The notes beneath the pieces were generated by a model that was not told the DNA's origin, searched no databases, and was given only the letters and a program-made list of their open reading frames with translations. 64,000 nt of DNA from an uncultured Bacteroidales bacterium (lineage in GTDB: Bacteria > Bacteroidota > Bacteroidia > Bacteroidales > UBA932). Shown piece after piece: positions 63,737 to 64,000 of the stretch. Every line of letters begins with the position of its first letter. Within the stretch, counting starts at the first letter, position 1. The stretch is taken from positions 34,248 to 98,247 of the forward strand of contig CAMQDS010000008.1 of the NCBI GenBank assembly GCA_946999645.1, in the 5' to 3' direction. Position numbers and translations under genes: made by a program.

Positions 63737-63797
63737 GATCATTGATTTTTAATTGGCTCTTTATTATTATTCATGCGGTAGCATTGCTCCTCATGGA
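63662..63797 (-). repeat. upstream hairpin/micro-ORF module, copy 2 (before abiEi)
   Basis: Hairpin at 63,770-63,797 with core CGGTAGCA-T-TGCTCC. One G-C pair of copy 1 is replaced by T-A here, keeping that part of the stem. The micro-ORF follows. The longest identical block with copy 1 is about 26 bp, around the micro-ORF start. Confidence 0.7.
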
Positions 63798-63841
63798 ATC
63801 CACTCTTTCTTCGTAGTCTTAACATCTCTCCCTCATATTCA

Positions 63842-63925
63842 GAAAACGCAGAACTTACCAATCTGGGGAACAAAAATGCAGAACATAAACGCGAAATATA
63901 ACTGCAAAACATAAGTGCAGAACGT
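63842..63925. repeat. short degenerate direct repeats at the window edge
   Basis: About five imperfect copies of GCAGAACATAA occur between 63,847 and 63,922, the last four at 13-14 bp spacing. Beyond them the sequence becomes GC-rich (GGGGCTTGGGGCAGCGTAGC) up to the window end, looking like the flank of a mobile element. The open frame through this region (63,739-63,999) is not a convincing gene. Confidence 0.45.
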
Positions 63926-64000
63926 GCGTCAAAGCCGAAGAGAGACAGGGGCTTGGGGCAGCGTAGCCACCCGTGGCTTCGTAAACGGGAGGGACCCATG

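Noticed and set aside
63739..63999. 86-codon open frame at the right edge
   Set aside because: It runs through degenerate repeats, reads as low-quality protein and only its last codons match the duplicated module; not a convincing gene.

Overview
The window is chromosomal DNA from a member of the Bacteroidales, most likely gut-associated. The evidence is two SusC/SusD pairs, FecR with DUF4974, DUF1735 and BACON surface lipoproteins, the TAnnTTTG (-7) / TTTG (-33) promoter pattern in front of housekeeping genes, weak Shine-Dalgarno sites and an AT-rich core. I cannot name the genus. No rRNA, tRNA or CRISPR array was seen.

Layout. 0.2-6.2 kb: a GH29 alpha-fucosidase with a small thioredoxin-fold protein, envelope proteins, a large leucine-rich-repeat lipoprotein and pgeF. 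6.2-9.2 kb: a Fic enzyme bracketed by 19-bp direct repeats, and an AAA/DUF4143 ATPase. 9.5-22.4 kb: a visibly GC-richer polysaccharide-utilization-type locus. A divergent ECF sigma factor and a FecR-type anti-sigma precede susC (with STN domain), susD, two DUF1735 proteins, GH18-like proteins with degraded catalytic motifs and a BACON lipoprotein. 22.8-24.6 kb: an EcoRV-like restriction-modification pair. 25-47.4 kb: core genes (folE, htpG, acyl-CoA ligase, ompA-like, uvrB, a RelA/SpoT homologue, mltG, glucosaminidase, rnz, rpsA, corA, recR, pnuC, bcp, FKBP, fba) separated by clear hairpin terminators. 47.5-55.2 kb: a second, tightly packed SusCD operon ending in a secreted metallophosphoesterase. 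55.3-60.4 kb: a stand-alone kinase-like protein of the type found in polyvalent mobile-element proteins, a DUF3575 protein and an S9 peptidase. 60.5-64.0 kb: an accessory patch with a decayed paralogue of the 3.4-kb lipoprotein, a BRO-N/Fic fusion, an AbiEi-type antitoxin whose AbiEii partner is eroded, and repeated hairpin/micro-ORF modules.

How the parts fit. The first locus looks like host N-glycan foraging under trans-envelope control: STN domain of SusC to FecR to ECF sigma. Its GH18 set seems to have shifted to binding or to be decaying. The second SusCD operon may handle a phosphorylated ligand. The most interesting non-textbook signals are the homologous upstream module shared by the BRO-N/Fic gene and the AbiEi gene, the toxin-less AbiEi, the orphan kinase, and a 77-bp copy of the pgeF 5' region sitting 16.3 kb away on the far side of the GC-rich locus.
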